From: Microbacterium terrae | GTDB lineage: Bacteria > Actinomycetota > Actinomycetes > Actinomycetales > Microbacteriaceae | DNA: 64,000 bases | Direction: 5' to 3' | Assembly: GCF_017831975.1 (NCBI RefSeq) | Contig: NZ_JAFDSS010000001.1 | Span: 806,001-870,000 of the forward strand | Part shown: positions 1 to 8,099 of the stretch, in pieces | Numbering within the stretch: the first letter of the stretch is position 1 | How the letters are laid out: each line of letters begins with the position of its first letter | Notes under the pieces: generated by a model | What the model was told of the DNA's origin: nothing | What the model saw: the letters and a program-made list of their open reading frames with translations, nothing else | Databases searched by the model: none | Translations under genes and position numbers: made by a program

Positions 1-945
1 GGTGCCGTACGGACTCCACAGATCGCGGATGCCGTCGGTGCCGAACGCGAACCGCACACCCGCGGCATCCATCTCGTGCAGCGGCAGCTGCGGCAGGCGC
101 AGCGGTGCGACCGTCGTCATCGTCACGTCGAGGTCCGCCATGCGCTGGAGCAGGTCTCGCCGACGCGCCGTGTCGACCTGGGCGATGGCGAAGCCGTGGG
201 CGATGTTGACGCGGCCGACGAGGCCGAGCGACTCGGTGCGATCGAGGATGAGGTCGAACTGGAAGGCGCCGAGCTCGGCCGGATCGTGCAGGTGGATGTC
301 GATGCCCGCGCCGGTGTCGGCGGCGATCGCGAACAGCGCATCGAGCTGGCCGACGGGGTCGCGGTCGATGCTCGCGGGGTCGAGTCCGCCGATGTGCTCG
401 ACGCCCTGCTCCGCGGCCTGGCGGAGCAGTTCGATCACGCCGGGGCGTCGGAGCACCCCGTCTTGCGGGAACGCGACGATCTCGGCGGTGATCGCACCGT
501 CGTACTCGGCGACCGCCTCGCGCACGATGTCGATGCCGCGCAGCCCCAGGCCGAGATCGACGTCGACGTGCGTGCGGATCGCGGTCGTGCCCGATGCGAC
601 GAAGGCGGCCAGCACCCGCCGGGTGATGTCGAGGCCGGGGATGCCGAGCTCGTCTCGTCGTGCCCGCTCGTGGCGGATGCGCCCGTCGGTGCCGCCGTCG
701 CCGCCGTACGACTGCCAGGGGTGGCCGATCCACGACTTGTCGACGTGCGCGTGGGCGTTGACGAGCCCCGGAAGCACGAGGTGGCCGCGCGCGTCGAGCT
801 CGCCTGCGGCGACCGTGCCGCCCGCTGCGGGGAGGATGTCGACAATCGTTCCCGCGGCATCGAGCTGGAGGTCGTGGGTGCCCGCGAGGTCGTCGAGGCG
901 GGCGTTTCGGACGGCGCTGATGCGGGGGAACGAGGTGTGGAGCAT
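1..945 (-). CDS. Amidohydrolase, cytosine deaminase-like (3' end outside window)
   Basis: The frame is open from an ATG at 945 to the window edge, giving the first 315 residues. It reads as a metal-dependent amidohydrolase. The first metal motif N-A-H-A-H-V-D-K lies near residues 63-70, the later metal histidines in I-H-L-H-D near 216-220 and N-I-A-H-G near 246-250, and the catalytic Asp in G-T-D-G-I-R-D near 301-307. This pattern is closest to cytosine deaminase and related deaminases; the substrate cannot be fixed from sequence. The last part of the barrel and the stop are missing. A -10-like GAGGAT at 952-957 lies six bases before the ATG, so a leaderless mRNA is possible. Confidence 0.8.
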   Translation of the reverse strand, partial: MLHTSFPRISAVRNARLDDLAGTHDLQLDAAGTIVDILPAAGGTVAAGELDARGHLVLPGLVNAHAHVDKSWIGHPWQSYGGDGGTDGRIRHERARRDELGIPGLDITRRVLAAFVASGTTAIRTHVDVDLGLGLRGIDIVREAVAEYDGAITAEIVAFPQDGVLRRPGVIELLRQAAEQGVEHIGGLDPASIDRDPVGQLDALFAIAADTGAGIDIHLHDPAELGAFQFDLILDRTESLGLVGRVNIAHGFAIAQVDTARRRDLLQRMADLDVTMTTVAPLRLPQLPLHEMDAAGVRFAFGTDGIRDLWSPYGT

Positions 946-1035
946 CCTTCCATCCTCACCCATGATCCGGCCCGTCCAGGCCCCTCCGTCGATTCGGGAG
1001 GGTGGATCAACCGTGATAGTGTTGCTGAGGTTTCC

Positions 1036-1111
1036 GGGCCTGTGGCGCAGTTGGTAGCGCGCCTCGTTCGCATCGAGGAGGTCAGGGGTTCGAATCCCCT
1101 CAGGTCCACCA
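1036..1111 (+). tRNA. tRNA-Ala (anticodon CGC), CCA encoded
   Basis: A full cloverleaf can be drawn. The acceptor stem pairs GGGCCTG with CAGGTCC, and its third pair is G-T, the G3-U70 identity element of alanine tRNAs. The anticodon stem CCTCG/CGAGG holds the loop TTCGCAT with anticodon CGC at 1069-1071, and the T arm reads GGGGTTCGAATCCCC. The CCA end is encoded at 1109-1111. A -10-like TAGTGT at 1017-1022 fits a start a few bases upstream. The IS element begins at the very next base, and its 15-bp duplication repeats the last part of the tRNA at 2420-2434, so the tRNA itself is intact. Confidence 0.95.
1097..1111. repeat. Target-site duplication, left copy
   Basis: The 15 bases CCCTCAGGTCCACCA, the 3' end of the tRNA, are repeated exactly at 2420-2434 on the other side of the IS element. 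Confidence 0.85.
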
Positions 1112-1119
1112 TGTGATGA

Positions 1120-1160
1120 GTCGCGACATAGATGACATCTGAGTCGTGACATAGGAGACA
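1120..1160. repeat. Subterminal iterated repeats, left end of IS
   Basis: Two tandem copies of GTCG(C/T)GACATAG(A/G)(T/A)GACA lie at about 1120-1136 and 1143-1160. Matching units occur at the other end, so these are probably transposase-binding sites. Confidence 0.6.
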
Positions 1161-1161
1161 T

Positions 1162-2349
1162 TCAAGAAAGAGAGCCCGGCCATCGGCCGGGCTCTCTTTC
1201 GTTGTTTCGCCAGTAGGTTCGGGTGGGTTCGATGGTGTTGGTCGCGATGATTTCGCCGGTGTCGAGGTGGACGACGGTGACGGTGTGTTTGTCGGCGATG
1301 AGGATGCAGCGTTTTCCGCGGTGTTCGACGCCGATGCCGAGGTGATGCATGCGAGAGGCTCTGCGGAAGCTGATCTTCCCGTTGGTGCCGACGTGGTCGT
1401 AGCGGATCCGGTAGTGGACGGCGTCGGTGCGGGCGCCGGCGGGTAGGGCTTTCGGGGTGGCGGCGTAGGCGGTGGCGGGGGTGCTTCCCTCGCGCGCGCG
1501 ATGCGGGCGTGCCGTGTTGTAGTGGTCGCGGAATGTGTCCAGCTGGGTTTGCAGCTCGACGATGTCGCGGGCGCGTGGGTGGGCGGTGAGCCAGCGTTTC
1601 AGGGTCTGGTGGAAGCGTTCGATCTTCCCTTGGGTCTGTGGGTGGTTCGGGGCGCCGTTCTTCTGTCGGATGTTCAGGGCGGCGAGGACGTACTCGAATT
1701 CGTTGCGTCCCCCGCCGTGGCGGGCGGTGTAGACGCGGCCGTTATCGGTGAGCGTGGACGCGGGCGGCCCGTAGCTGTCGACGGCGGTGAGGAAGGTGTC
1801 GACCACGTGTCTGCCGGTGACGGGCCGGTGGGCGGTGCACGACAGCAGCAGACGGGAGTGGTCGTCGAGCCAGTTCAGGATCTCGACGTCGGTGCCGTCG
1901 GCGAGGCGCCAGTGGGTGAAGTCGGACTGCCAGGTCTCATTAGGCTGGGCAGCCTCGAACCGGACGTACGAGCTTCTGGGGCGTTTGCGGGGTTCGGGAG
2001 CGATCAGTCCGGCAGCGTGCAGGATGCGGCGGATCGTAGACGTCGATGGTGCCCGCAGCCCTTCTTGCTCGAGGTGCCACGCGATCGTGACCGGGCCTGC
2101 ATCCGTACCGGCCGCGGTCAGCGACTGCCGCAGCTGCACGACCCGATCCCGGACCTGTTCGGTGGTCGCGTGCGGGCTCGTCAACGGGGCGCGCGAGAGC
2201 GGGTCCAGCCCGTCGAGGCCGCGGTCGCGGTATCGGGCGAGGAGTTTATGCAGATACTGGCGCGAGATCCCGAACTCGGCTGCTGCCGCGGTGACCGACA
2301 GTTCTCCCGCGACGATCTTCAACACCACGACCCGATGCTTCGACGACAT
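1162..2349 (-). CDS. IS481-family DDE transposase
   Basis: The 395-residue protein has a helix-turn-helix region at about residues 1-60 (V-T-A-A-A-A-E-F-G-I-S-R-Q) and an integrase-type catalytic core. The catalytic triad reads as Asp143 (Q-S-D-F), Asp202 (T-D-N-G) and Glu244 (G-K-I-E-R-F-H-Q). The Q-T-Q-G-K-I-E-R-F-H-Q-T-L-K stretch is typical of IS481/IS3-like enzymes. The frame is complete and shows no sign of decay. The ATG at 2349 is just inside the right terminal repeats, leaving about 70 bp for promoter and binding sites. It should catalyse cut-and-paste or copy movement of its own element. Confidence 0.93.
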   Translation of the reverse strand: MSSKHRVVVLKIVAGELSVTAAAAEFGISRQYLHKLLARYRDRGLDGLDPLSRAPLTSPHATTEQVRDRVVQLRQSLTAAGTDAGPVTIAWHLEQEGLRAPSTSTIRRILHAAGLIAPEPRKRPRSSYVRFEAAQPNETWQSDFTHWRLADGTDVEILNWLDDHSRLLLSCTAHRPVTGRHVVDTFLTAVDSYGPPASTLTDNGRVYTARHGGGRNEFEYVLAALNIRQKNGAPNHPQTQGKIERFHQTLKRWLTAHPRARDIVELQTQLDTFRDHYNTARPHRAREGSTPATAYAATPKALPAGARTDAVHYRIRYDHVGTNGKISFRRASRMHHLGIGVEHRGKRCILIADKHTVTVVHLDTGEIIATNTIEPTRTYWRNNEREPGRWPGSLS

Positions 2350-2356
2350 GCCCGAG

Positions 2357-2410
2357 TGTCGCCTATGACGCGACTCATGTGTCGCCTATCAACTGTCGCC
2401 TATGTCGTGA
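2357..2410. repeat. Subterminal iterated repeats, right end of IS
   Basis: Three copies of TGTCGCCTAT lie at 2357-2366, 2380-2389 and 2394-2403, in opposite orientation to the two copies at the left end. They flank the start of the transposase gene, so they could also regulate it. Confidence 0.55.
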
Positions 2411-2419
2411 ACCCAGACA

Positions 2420-2434
2420 CCCTCAGGTCCACCA
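2420..2434. repeat. Target-site duplication, right copy
   Basis: Perfect 15-base copy of the tRNA 3' end at 1097-1111. It would leave an orphan T-stem/acceptor fragment here. Confidence 0.85.
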
Positions 2435-2474
2435 AATGAGTAACGCCCCCGCTTGTCGGGGGCGTTACTCATTT
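2434..2474. terminator. Strong intrinsic terminator (original tRNA terminator)
   Basis: A perfect 17-bp inverted repeat pairs AAATGAGTAACGCCCCC at 2434-2450 with its complement at 2458-2474 around a 7-base loop. It lies directly behind the duplicated tRNA end, so it was the tRNA terminator before the IS insertion separated them. It ends in ATTT, giving a short U tract on either strand. Confidence 0.85.
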
Positions 2475-2495
2475 CCGCGGGCGTCACAGTCGGGT

Positions 2496-3305
2496 CTAGG
2501 CGGGCGGCGGCTTCGCCCCTCCGCCGCTGCCTCCCCCTACCGATGGAAGCTGGTGCGTCTCCTCGGGCTTCTCTTCCTCGTTCCCGGATCCGATGCGACT
2601 GCGCTCCATGTATGTCATCTCCTTCACGTGCTCCTCCGTGTCCTTTCCCGGTCGCTCCCACGAGACGACGTCGCCGTCCGCGAGGAGCACCCACACAGCG
2701 GAGTCGGGTTTCGGCCGCCCCCGAGCTCCGTTCGGGCCTATCTCGTACTGACGGTTGATGTAGATGCTGGGCGACTCGGGGTAGGAGGAACTGATCGAGC
2801 CGTCGGTCACCCACCCCCCGACCCAGTGGCCGTCTGCTTTGCGGATGCTCACCCAGCAGTCCTTGTTGTGGCGGACCGCTTCATCCCAGGGCGTCGGCGT
2901 GTCGAGATAGCCGTACTTCGAACGCGGCAACGGCCACTTCTCCGTCCTGCTGCCCGGGATGCCGGTCCAGCGGATGTGTCTGTGGTGGACGAGCAGGGCG
3001 ATGAGGAGAGGAACGAGCAGGTAGAGGAGGATCACCCAGATCGCCAGCAGTCGAAAGTCGGTGACCTCCATGACCTCGTCGGTGACGGAGAGTCCGAGGT
3101 TGCGGGCGAGGAGGTCTCCGCCGACGAGAAGGTAGACCGCAGTCAACCCGATCGAGAAGATGATCCCGCGCGCGATCGCCTGCCCGACACTGCGATCGCC
3201 GGGAAGCTCGCCCAGGTATCGCCTTCGCACAGCCGCATAAACGAAGCCCGGCAGCGCGAGCACGACGAACAGCGCGAGAGAGAGTCCACCTTCGGGCGTC
3301 CCCAT
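2496..3305 (-). CDS. DUF6338-like membrane protein
   Basis: This 269-residue protein has an N-terminal hydrophobic helix (about 8-24) with the P-G-F motif, then two more membrane helices at about 45-63 and 87-106. A cytoplasmic-looking C-terminal domain follows, with G-H-W-V-G-G-W-V near residue 165 and S-S-Y-P-E-S-P-S-I-Y-I. The layout matches the DUF6338 family, whose function is unknown. The last 40 residues are Gly/Pro/Glu rich and look disordered. The ATG at 3305 has only about 150 bp to the AlkD-like gene stop. Family assignment is from memory of the motif pattern. Confidence 0.7.
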   Translation of the reverse strand: MGTPEGGLSLALFVVLALPGFVYAAVRRRYLGELPGDRSVGQAIARGIIFSIGLTAVYLLVGGDLLARNLGLSVTDEVMEVTDFRLLAIWVILLYLLVPLLIALLVHHRHIRWTGIPGSRTEKWPLPRSKYGYLDTPTPWDEAVRHNKDCWVSIRKADGHWVGGWVTDGSISSSYPESPSIYINRQYEIGPNGARGRPKPDSAVWVLLADGDVVSWERPGKDTEEHVKEMTYMERSRIGSGNEEEKPEETHQLPSVGGGSGGGAKPPPA

Positions 3306-3422
3306 GATCCCCCAATCACGCTCCGAACCGCCGCGGCCCGACGCGTCGAGCGCTGCGCAGCCGAGTTGCGCTGCAGTCTAGCGGTGATGCGACGGACGAA
3401 GTCGCGCGTGTGTTCGGGATGC

Positions 3423-3447
3423 GGTGACGGAGGCCATCGCCGTCACC
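3423..3447 (-). terminator. Putative terminator of the heme operon
   Basis: GGTGACGG at 3423-3430 pairs with CCGTCACC at 3440-3447 around a 9-base loop, starting five bases after the stop of the AlkD-like gene. There is no clear T run, so this is tentative. Confidence 0.45.
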
Positions 3448-3451
3448 CCGG

Positions 3452-4141
3452 TCAGCCGCGCGCGGCGCCCCGGCGCACGATCTCGGCGATCCAGCTCGGG
3501 GCGAACGGCGAGGTGCAGTTCGGCGGCGTCGGGTAGTCCTTGAGCACCTCGAGCTCTTCGCCGATCGCGAGGGCTCGCTCCCGCAGGGCCGGGTGGTGGA
3601 TGCCGATCATGGCGAGCGTGGTGTTCATCTCCCACTGCTCGCGCTCGGGCGCATCCTTCATCTCCGCCTCGATGCGATCGAGGAGGGCGTCGAGGTCGAG
3701 GACCTCGGGCCCCTTCTCGACGGCCTCGGCGGTGAGCGCCCAGCCCGCACTGCGCACCACGGGGTCGGCGTCGTCGATCCAGGCCATGCGCAGGTCGTCT
3801 GCGTGCGGACCCTTCTTGACGATGTAGTTGACGAGCCAGTCGTGCACCTTGCGGGCGCGCGCCTCGCGGATCATGGTGTCGAGTTCTGCAGCGGAGTACA
3901 GCTTCGGCCGGCTGATCAGGATGGCGACGAGCCGTGCGGCGGTGTCGTCGGTGGCCCAGAGCTCGAGCGCGAAGTCGTGGTTGGTCTTGAGCGTCTTCGC
4001 GACCGCCCGCAGCTTCGTGAGGTTCACGCCGTGGTCGTCGCCGTGGCGCTCGTTGACGGCTCGCATCTTCGGGTCGTCGAGCGCGGCGAGCTCAGCGAGG
4101 ACGTCGGGGACGGATGCGCCGACCGCGGGAACCGCTGCCAT
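3452..4141 (-). CDS. DNA alkylation repair protein (AlkD-like HEAT repeat)
   Basis: The 229-residue protein resembles the AlkD/HEAT-repeat DNA alkylation repair family, which removes alkylated bases without flipping them. Visible family segments include L-R-A-V-A-K-T-L-K-T-N-H near residue 42, L-A-L-E-L-W-like A-L-E-L-W-A-T-D-D-T-A-A-R-L near 58, V-H-D-W-L-V-N-Y near 98 and W-I-D-D-A-D-P-V-V-R-S-A-G-W near 120. The start is the ATG at 4141, two bases after the hemL stop, which makes this the last gene of the hem operon. No heme role is known for this family; co-transcription may be incidental. Some homologues are annotated only as hypothetical. Confidence 0.75.
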   Translation of the reverse strand: MAAVPAVGASVPDVLAELAALDDPKMRAVNERHGDDHGVNLTKLRAVAKTLKTNHDFALELWATDDTAARLVAILISRPKLYSAAELDTMIREARARKVHDWLVNYIVKKGPHADDLRMAWIDDADPVVRSAGWALTAEAVEKGPEVLDLDALLDRIEAEMKDAPEREQWEMNTTLAMIGIHHPALRERALAIGEELEVLKDYPTPPNCTSPFAPSWIAEIVRRGAARG

Positions 4142-4143
4142 GG

Positions 4144-5457
4144 TCACTCCGCCGTCGCTTCGGCGGCTGCGCGTGCCGCGGCGGGGAGCGCTTCGACGAT
4201 GCGCGACACGGCGGCGTCGTCGTGGGCCGCCGAGACGAACCACGCCTCGAACACCGACGGGGGCAGCGAGACGCCCTGCTCGAGCATCGCGCGGAAGAAC
4301 GGCGGCCACCGGAACGCCTCCTGCGCCTTCACCGTGTCGTAGTCGTGCGGTGCGGTCTCGGCGAACTGGATCGAGAAGAGGCTGCCGGAGCGCTGCACCA
4401 CGTGCGTCACGCCGGCATCGGCGAGTGCGGCGGACGCGGCGTCGGCGATGGTCGTCGCTGCGGCGTCGATGCGCGCATAGGCTGCCGCATCCATCAGGTC
4501 GAGCGTGGCGCGTCCGGCGGCGACTGCGAGCGGATTGCCGCTCAGTGTGCCGGCCTGGTACACGGGGCCGAGCGGCGCGAGGAGCTCCATGAGCGCCGCC
4601 GAGCCGCCGAGTGCCGCGAGGGGGAGGCCGCCGCCGACGACCTTGCCGAACGTGATGAGGTCGGGGGCGAAGGGCACCGGGTCGATGCCGTACCAGCCGG
4701 CGGGGCCGACGCGGAAGCCGGTGAGCACCTCGTCGAGGATGAGGAGCGCGCCGTGCGCGTGCGCGATGTCGGCGATCGCCGCGTTGAAGCCGTGCGCCGG
4801 CGGCACGATGCCCATGTTCGCGGGCGCGGCCTCGACGATGATGGCGGCGATGTCGTCGCCCCGGGCGGCGAACACCTCGCGCACCGCGTCGAGGTCGTTG
4901 TACGCGATCACCAGGGTCTGCGCGGCGATCGCCGCGGGCACGCCGGCGGAGCCCGGCATCGCGAGCGTCGCAACTCCCGACCCGGCCTCGGCGAGCAGCC
5001 CGTCGGAGTGGCCGTGATAGTGCCCGGCGAACTTCACGATGAGGTCGCGGCCGGTCGCCCCGCGAGCCAGGCGGATCGCGGTCATGGTCGCCTCGGTGCC
5101 GGTCGACACCAGGCGCACCCGCTCGATCGGGCGCGCCCCGTCGCGGGTGACCCGCGCCTCGATGAGCTCGGCGAGAGCGGTCTCGCCCGGAGTGGAGGCT
5201 CCGAAGCCGAGGCCGCGGGCCGCGGCATCCTGAACCGCCTGAACGACGGTCGGATGCGCGTGACCGACGATCGCCGGACCCCACGAGCCCACGAGGTCGA
5301 CGTACTCGCGCCCCTCGACGTCGGTCACGTACGGTCCCGACGCCGACACGAAGAAGCGCGGTGTGGTGCCGACCGAGCCGAAGGCGCGGACGGGGGAGTT
5401 GACGCCGCCGGGCATGGCGGCCCGGGCGCGCTCGAATTCTGCGGCGTTGGTGGTCAT
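4144..5457 (-). CDS. hemL: Glutamate-1-semialdehyde 2,1-aminomutase
   Basis: HemL converts glutamate-1-semialdehyde to 5-aminolevulinate with PLP. The 437-residue protein has the usual length. The signature [18 protein letters not shown] start is at residues 12-26, the PLP-phosphate loop S-T-G-T-E-A at 118-123, the cofactor Asp in L-D-E-V at 242, and the Schiff-base Lys at 272 (F-G-K-V-V-G-G-G). The ATG at 5457 overlaps the hemB stop as ATGA, implying coupled translation; an upstream in-frame ATG at 5466 is less likely. Its substrate is made by HemA, encoded on the other strand at 10.4 kb. Confidence 0.96.
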   Translation of the reverse strand: MTTNAAEFERARAAMPGGVNSPVRAFGSVGTTPRFFVSASGPYVTDVEGREYVDLVGSWGPAIVGHAHPTVVQAVQDAAARGLGFGASTPGETALAELIEARVTRDGARPIERVRLVSTGTEATMTAIRLARGATGRDLIVKFAGHYHGHSDGLLAEAGSGVATLAMPGSAGVPAAIAAQTLVIAYNDLDAVREVFAARGDDIAAIIVEAAPANMGIVPPAHGFNAAIADIAHAHGALLILDEVLTGFRVGPAGWYGIDPVPFAPDLITFGKVVGGGLPLAALGGSAALMELLAPLGPVYQAGTLSGNPLAVAAGRATLDLMDAAAYARIDAAATTIADAASAALADAGVTHVVQRSGSLFSIQFAETAPHDYDTVKAQEAFRWPPFFRAMLEQGVSLPPSVFEAWFVSAAHDDAAVSRIVEALPAAARAAAEATAE

Positions 5458-6434
5458 CGGATCCATCCTGCGAGTTCGGTCGCCCAGTAGGTGAGCACGG
5501 CGTCGGCGCCGGCGCGACGGATTCCGAGCACCGACTCCTCGATGGCACGTCGGCGGTCGATCCAGCCGTGCGCGGCGGCGGCCTCGATCATCGCGTACTC
5601 GCCCGACACCTGGTACGCCCACACCGGGACGGGGCTGGATGCCGCCGTGTCGGCGAGCACGTCGAGGTAGCTCATCGCGGGCTTGACCATGACGATGTCG
5701 GCGCCCTCGGCGATGTCGAGGTCGACCTCACGGGCGCCCTCGCGGCGGTTCGCCGGGTCTTGCTGGTACGTGCGGCGATCGCCCTCGAGCGAGGACTGCA
5801 CGGCCTCGCGGAACGGACCGTAGAACGCCGATGCGTACTTCGCGGCATAGGCGAGGATCGGCGTGTTCGCGTACCCGGAGCCGTCGAGGGCGTCGCGTAC
5901 GGCCGCGACCTGGCCGTCCATCATGCCGCTGAGGCCGAGCAGCTGCGACCCTGCCGCAGCCTGGGCGAGGGCCATGTCGCGGTACCGCTCGAGCGTGGCG
6001 TCGTTGTCGACGTAGCCGTTCGCGTCGAGCACACCGCAGTGTCCGTGGTCGGTGAACTCGTCGAGGCAGAGGTCGGTCTGCACGACGAGCGCATCGCCCG
6101 CCTCTTCGGCGGCGATGCGGGTGGCGACGTTCAGGATGCCGTCGGCGTCGGTCGCTCCCGACCCCGTCGCGTCCTTGTGCTCGGGCACGCCGAACAGCAT
6201 GACTCCGCCGATGCCGGCGGCCGCCGCATCCGCGATCGCGCGCCGGAACGACTCGGTCGAGTGCTGAACGACGCCGGGCATCGACGAGATCGGCACCGGC
6301 TCCCTGGAGCCCTCGCGGACGAACATCGGGAGGATGAGCTCGGCGGGGTGCAGGCGGGTCTCGGCGACGAGGCGGCGCATCGCGGGCGAGGCGCGGAGGC
6401 GCCTCGGGCGGTCGACGGGGCTGAACGCGGTCAT
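5454..6434 (-). CDS. hemB: Delta-aminolevulinic acid dehydratase (porphobilinogen synthase)
   Basis: HemB condenses two 5-aminolevulinates into porphobilinogen. The 326-residue protein carries both Schiff-base lysines, Lys199 ([14 protein letters not shown]) and Lys251 ([10 protein letters not shown]). The metal loop reads [14 protein letters not shown] at 121-134: Cys123 and Cys133 are kept, but the middle zinc ligand is Asp125 instead of Cys, a hybrid between zinc and magnesium types. The start ATG at 6434 overlaps the hemC stop as ATGA, and its own stop overlaps hemL the same way. Confidence 0.96.
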   Translation of the reverse strand: MTAFSPVDRPRRLRASPAMRRLVAETRLHPAELILPMFVREGSREPVPISSMPGVVQHSTESFRRAIADAAAAGIGGVMLFGVPEHKDATGSGATDADGILNVATRIAAEEAGDALVVQTDLCLDEFTDHGHCGVLDANGYVDNDATLERYRDMALAQAAAGSQLLGLSGMMDGQVAAVRDALDGSGYANTPILAYAAKYASAFYGPFREAVQSSLEGDRRTYQQDPANRREGAREVDLDIAEGADIVMVKPAMSYLDVLADTAASSPVPVWAYQVSGEYAMIEAAAAHGWIDRRRAIEESVLGIRRAGADAVLTYWATELAGWIR

Positions 6435-7342
6435 GGGCGGGCTCCTGTCAGGTCGGCGGCGCCGGCATCGAGCAGCTCGCGGGCCGCGGCCGCGCCCACG
6501 TCGTGCGGTGCGTCGGCGTCGGGCCAGCTCGCGGCGTGCGACGAGGTGAGCACGACGGTGCCGTCGAGGCTGTAGACGCTCGCCGAGAGCAGGAGAAGGC
6601 CGGCGTCGACGACGGCGCGGGCGCCGACCGGCGCCGAGCAGCCCGCCTCGAGGAGGGCGAGCACGTGGCGCTCCGCCTCGACGGCGGCGCGGGTCTCGGC
6701 GTGGTCGAGCGCGCGCACGAGGTCTTCGTCGCCGCGGCGCACCTCGATCGCGAGTGCACCCTGGCCGGGAGCGGTCGGCCAGGCGTCGGCGTCGAGCCAG
6801 TCGGTCACGACCTCGGTGCGACCGAGGCGGCGCAGGCCCGCGCCGGCGAGCACGACGGCGTCGAGGTCGCCGGGGGCGACGCGGCCGAGGCGCGTCTCGA
6901 CGTTGCCGCGGATGTCGACGACCTCGAGGTCGGGGCGGCGGGCACGCAGCTGCGCCATGCGCCGCGGCGACCCGGTGCCGACCCGGGCGCCCGCGGGAAG
7001 GGTCTCGAGGGTGAGGCCGTCGCGCGCGCACAGGGCGTCACGCGGGTCTTCGCGCGACGGGATCGCCGCCACGATGAGCCGGTCGTGCGGCGCCGTCGGC
7101 AGGTCCTTCAGCGAGTGCACGATGACGTCGCACTCATCGGCGAGCAGCGCGTCGCGGAGCGCGCCGGTGAACAGGCCGGCTCCGCCCGCGCGGGAGAGCG
7201 GCTCGTTGGAGCGGTCGCCGTCGGTCGTGATCGTGACGAGCTCGGTCGAGACGCCGGTCGCGTCGGCGAGGTCGGCGGCGACCATGCCGGTCTGCGTGAG
7301 CGCGAGCGCGCTGCCGCGCGTGCCGATCCGCAGCGTGGTCAT
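6431..7342 (-). CDS. hemC: Hydroxymethylbilane synthase (porphobilinogen deaminase)
   Basis: HemC joins four porphobilinogens into hydroxymethylbilane. The 303-residue protein begins [15 protein letters not shown], the family start. Other landmarks are the catalytic Asp80 in H-S-L-K-D, the substrate arginines around V-G-T-G-S-P-R-R (121-128) and [10 protein letters not shown] (143-152), and the dipyrromethane cofactor Cys235 in [10 protein letters not shown]. The ATG at 7342 overlaps the hemQ stop as ATGA. The next step enzyme, uroporphyrinogen-III synthase (HemD), is not next to it as it often is in actinobacteria. Confidence 0.96.
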   Translation of the reverse strand: MTTLRIGTRGSALALTQTGMVAADLADATGVSTELVTITTDGDRSNEPLSRAGGAGLFTGALRDALLADECDVIVHSLKDLPTAPHDRLIVAAIPSREDPRDALCARDGLTLETLPAGARVGTGSPRRMAQLRARRPDLEVVDIRGNVETRLGRVAPGDLDAVVLAGAGLRRLGRTEVVTDWLDADAWPTAPGQGALAIEVRRGDEDLVRALDHAETRAAVEAERHVLALLEAGCSAPVGARAVVDAGLLLLSASVYSLDGTVVLTSSHAASWPDADAPHDVGAAAARELLDAGAADLTGARP

Positions 7343-8034
7343 GCCAGCACCTCGGCGATCTCGTGCGGCTCGATGCGACGGCCGGTGTAGAACGGGATCT
7401 CCTCGCGCACGTGGCGTCGAGCCTCGGTCTGTCGGAGGTGGCGCATCAGGTCGACGAGGTCGACCAGCTCGGGTGCTTCGAGCGCGAGGATCCACTCGTA
7501 GTCGCCGAGGGCGAAGCTCGCGACGGTGTTGGCGAGCACCTGGCGGTACTCGGCGCCCTTGCGGCCGTGGTCGCCGAGCATCTGACGGCGCTCGGTCTCG
7601 GGCAGGAGGTACCAGTCGTACGAGCGCACGAACGGGTAGACCGTCAGCCAGGTCTCGGGGTCCTTGCCGCGGACGAAGGCGGGGAGGTGGCCCGAGGTGA
7701 ACTCCGCGGGCCGGTGCACGCCCATGGCGTTCCAGACCGGGATGAGACCGGAGAGGGGTGCCGCGCGCCGGAGGGTCCGCAGCGCGGCCTGCAGCGCTTC
7801 AGGGGCATCCGCCTGATCGGGCTGGGCGTGCAGCCACACCATCAGGTCGGCGTCGGCGCGCATGCCCGACACGTCGTAGAAGCCGCGGACGGTGATGCCG
7901 GCGGCCTCCACTGTCGCGAGCGCCTCGGTGAGGTCGCCCGACGGGGCGGGGGCGGCGGGGTCGCGCCGGAAGACCGCCCACAGCGTGTAGGCGAGGGGTT
8001 CGCGTTCGGACTGGGGGGCGGCCGTTTCGCTCAT
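7339..8034 (-). CDS. hemQ: Coproheme decarboxylase (chlorite dismutase-like)
   Basis: HemQ (ChdC) turns coproheme into heme b with peroxide, the last step of the coproporphyrin-dependent pathway of actinobacteria and Firmicutes. The 231-residue protein has the family core, including L-T-V-Y-P-F-V-R-S-Y-D-W-Y-L-L-P near residues 137-152, L-G-D-H-G-R-K-G-A-E-Y near 160-170, and L-A-L-E-A-P-E-L near 191. Its presence with HemY shows that this organism does not use the protoporphyrin route. The ATG at 8034 has GGAGGG directly upstream. About 65 bp separate it from hemY, the only sizeable gap in the operon. Confidence 0.93.
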   Translation of the reverse strand: MSETAAPQSEREPLAYTLWAVFRRDPAAPAPSGDLTEALATVEAAGITVRGFYDVSGMRADADLMVWLHAQPDQADAPEALQAALRTLRRAAPLSGLIPVWNAMGVHRPAEFTSGHLPAFVRGKDPETWLTVYPFVRSYDWYLLPETERRQMLGDHGRKGAEYRQVLANTVASFALGDYEWILALEAPELVDLVDLMRHLRQTEARRHVREEIPFYTGRRIEPHEIAEVLA

Positions 8035-8099
8035 CCCTCCATCTTTCCACCTGCCGCACCGGTCGGCGGTCGGCGCAGTGGGCCGGGAGGGAGGTCGGG

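Larger units (their letters stand above)
1112..2419 (-). mobile_element. IS481-family insertion sequence, 1308 bp
   Basis: The element starts with TGT and ends with ACA. About 27 bp at each end form an imperfect inverted repeat: TGTGATGAGTCGCGACATAG on the left against TGTCTGGGTTCACGACATAG on the right read inward, with GACATAG near the inner side of both. It carries one intact transposase gene on the minus strand. The flanks are perfect 15-bp direct repeats, as expected from transposition. The intact gene and perfect duplication suggest recent insertion. The position directly behind a tRNA CCA end is notable. Confidence 0.85.

Noticed and set aside
1097..2434. attL/attR of an integrative element at the tRNA
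   Set aside because: The segment between the 15-bp repeats contains only a DDE transposase and matching terminal inverted repeats, so a target-site duplication explains it better than site-specific integration.
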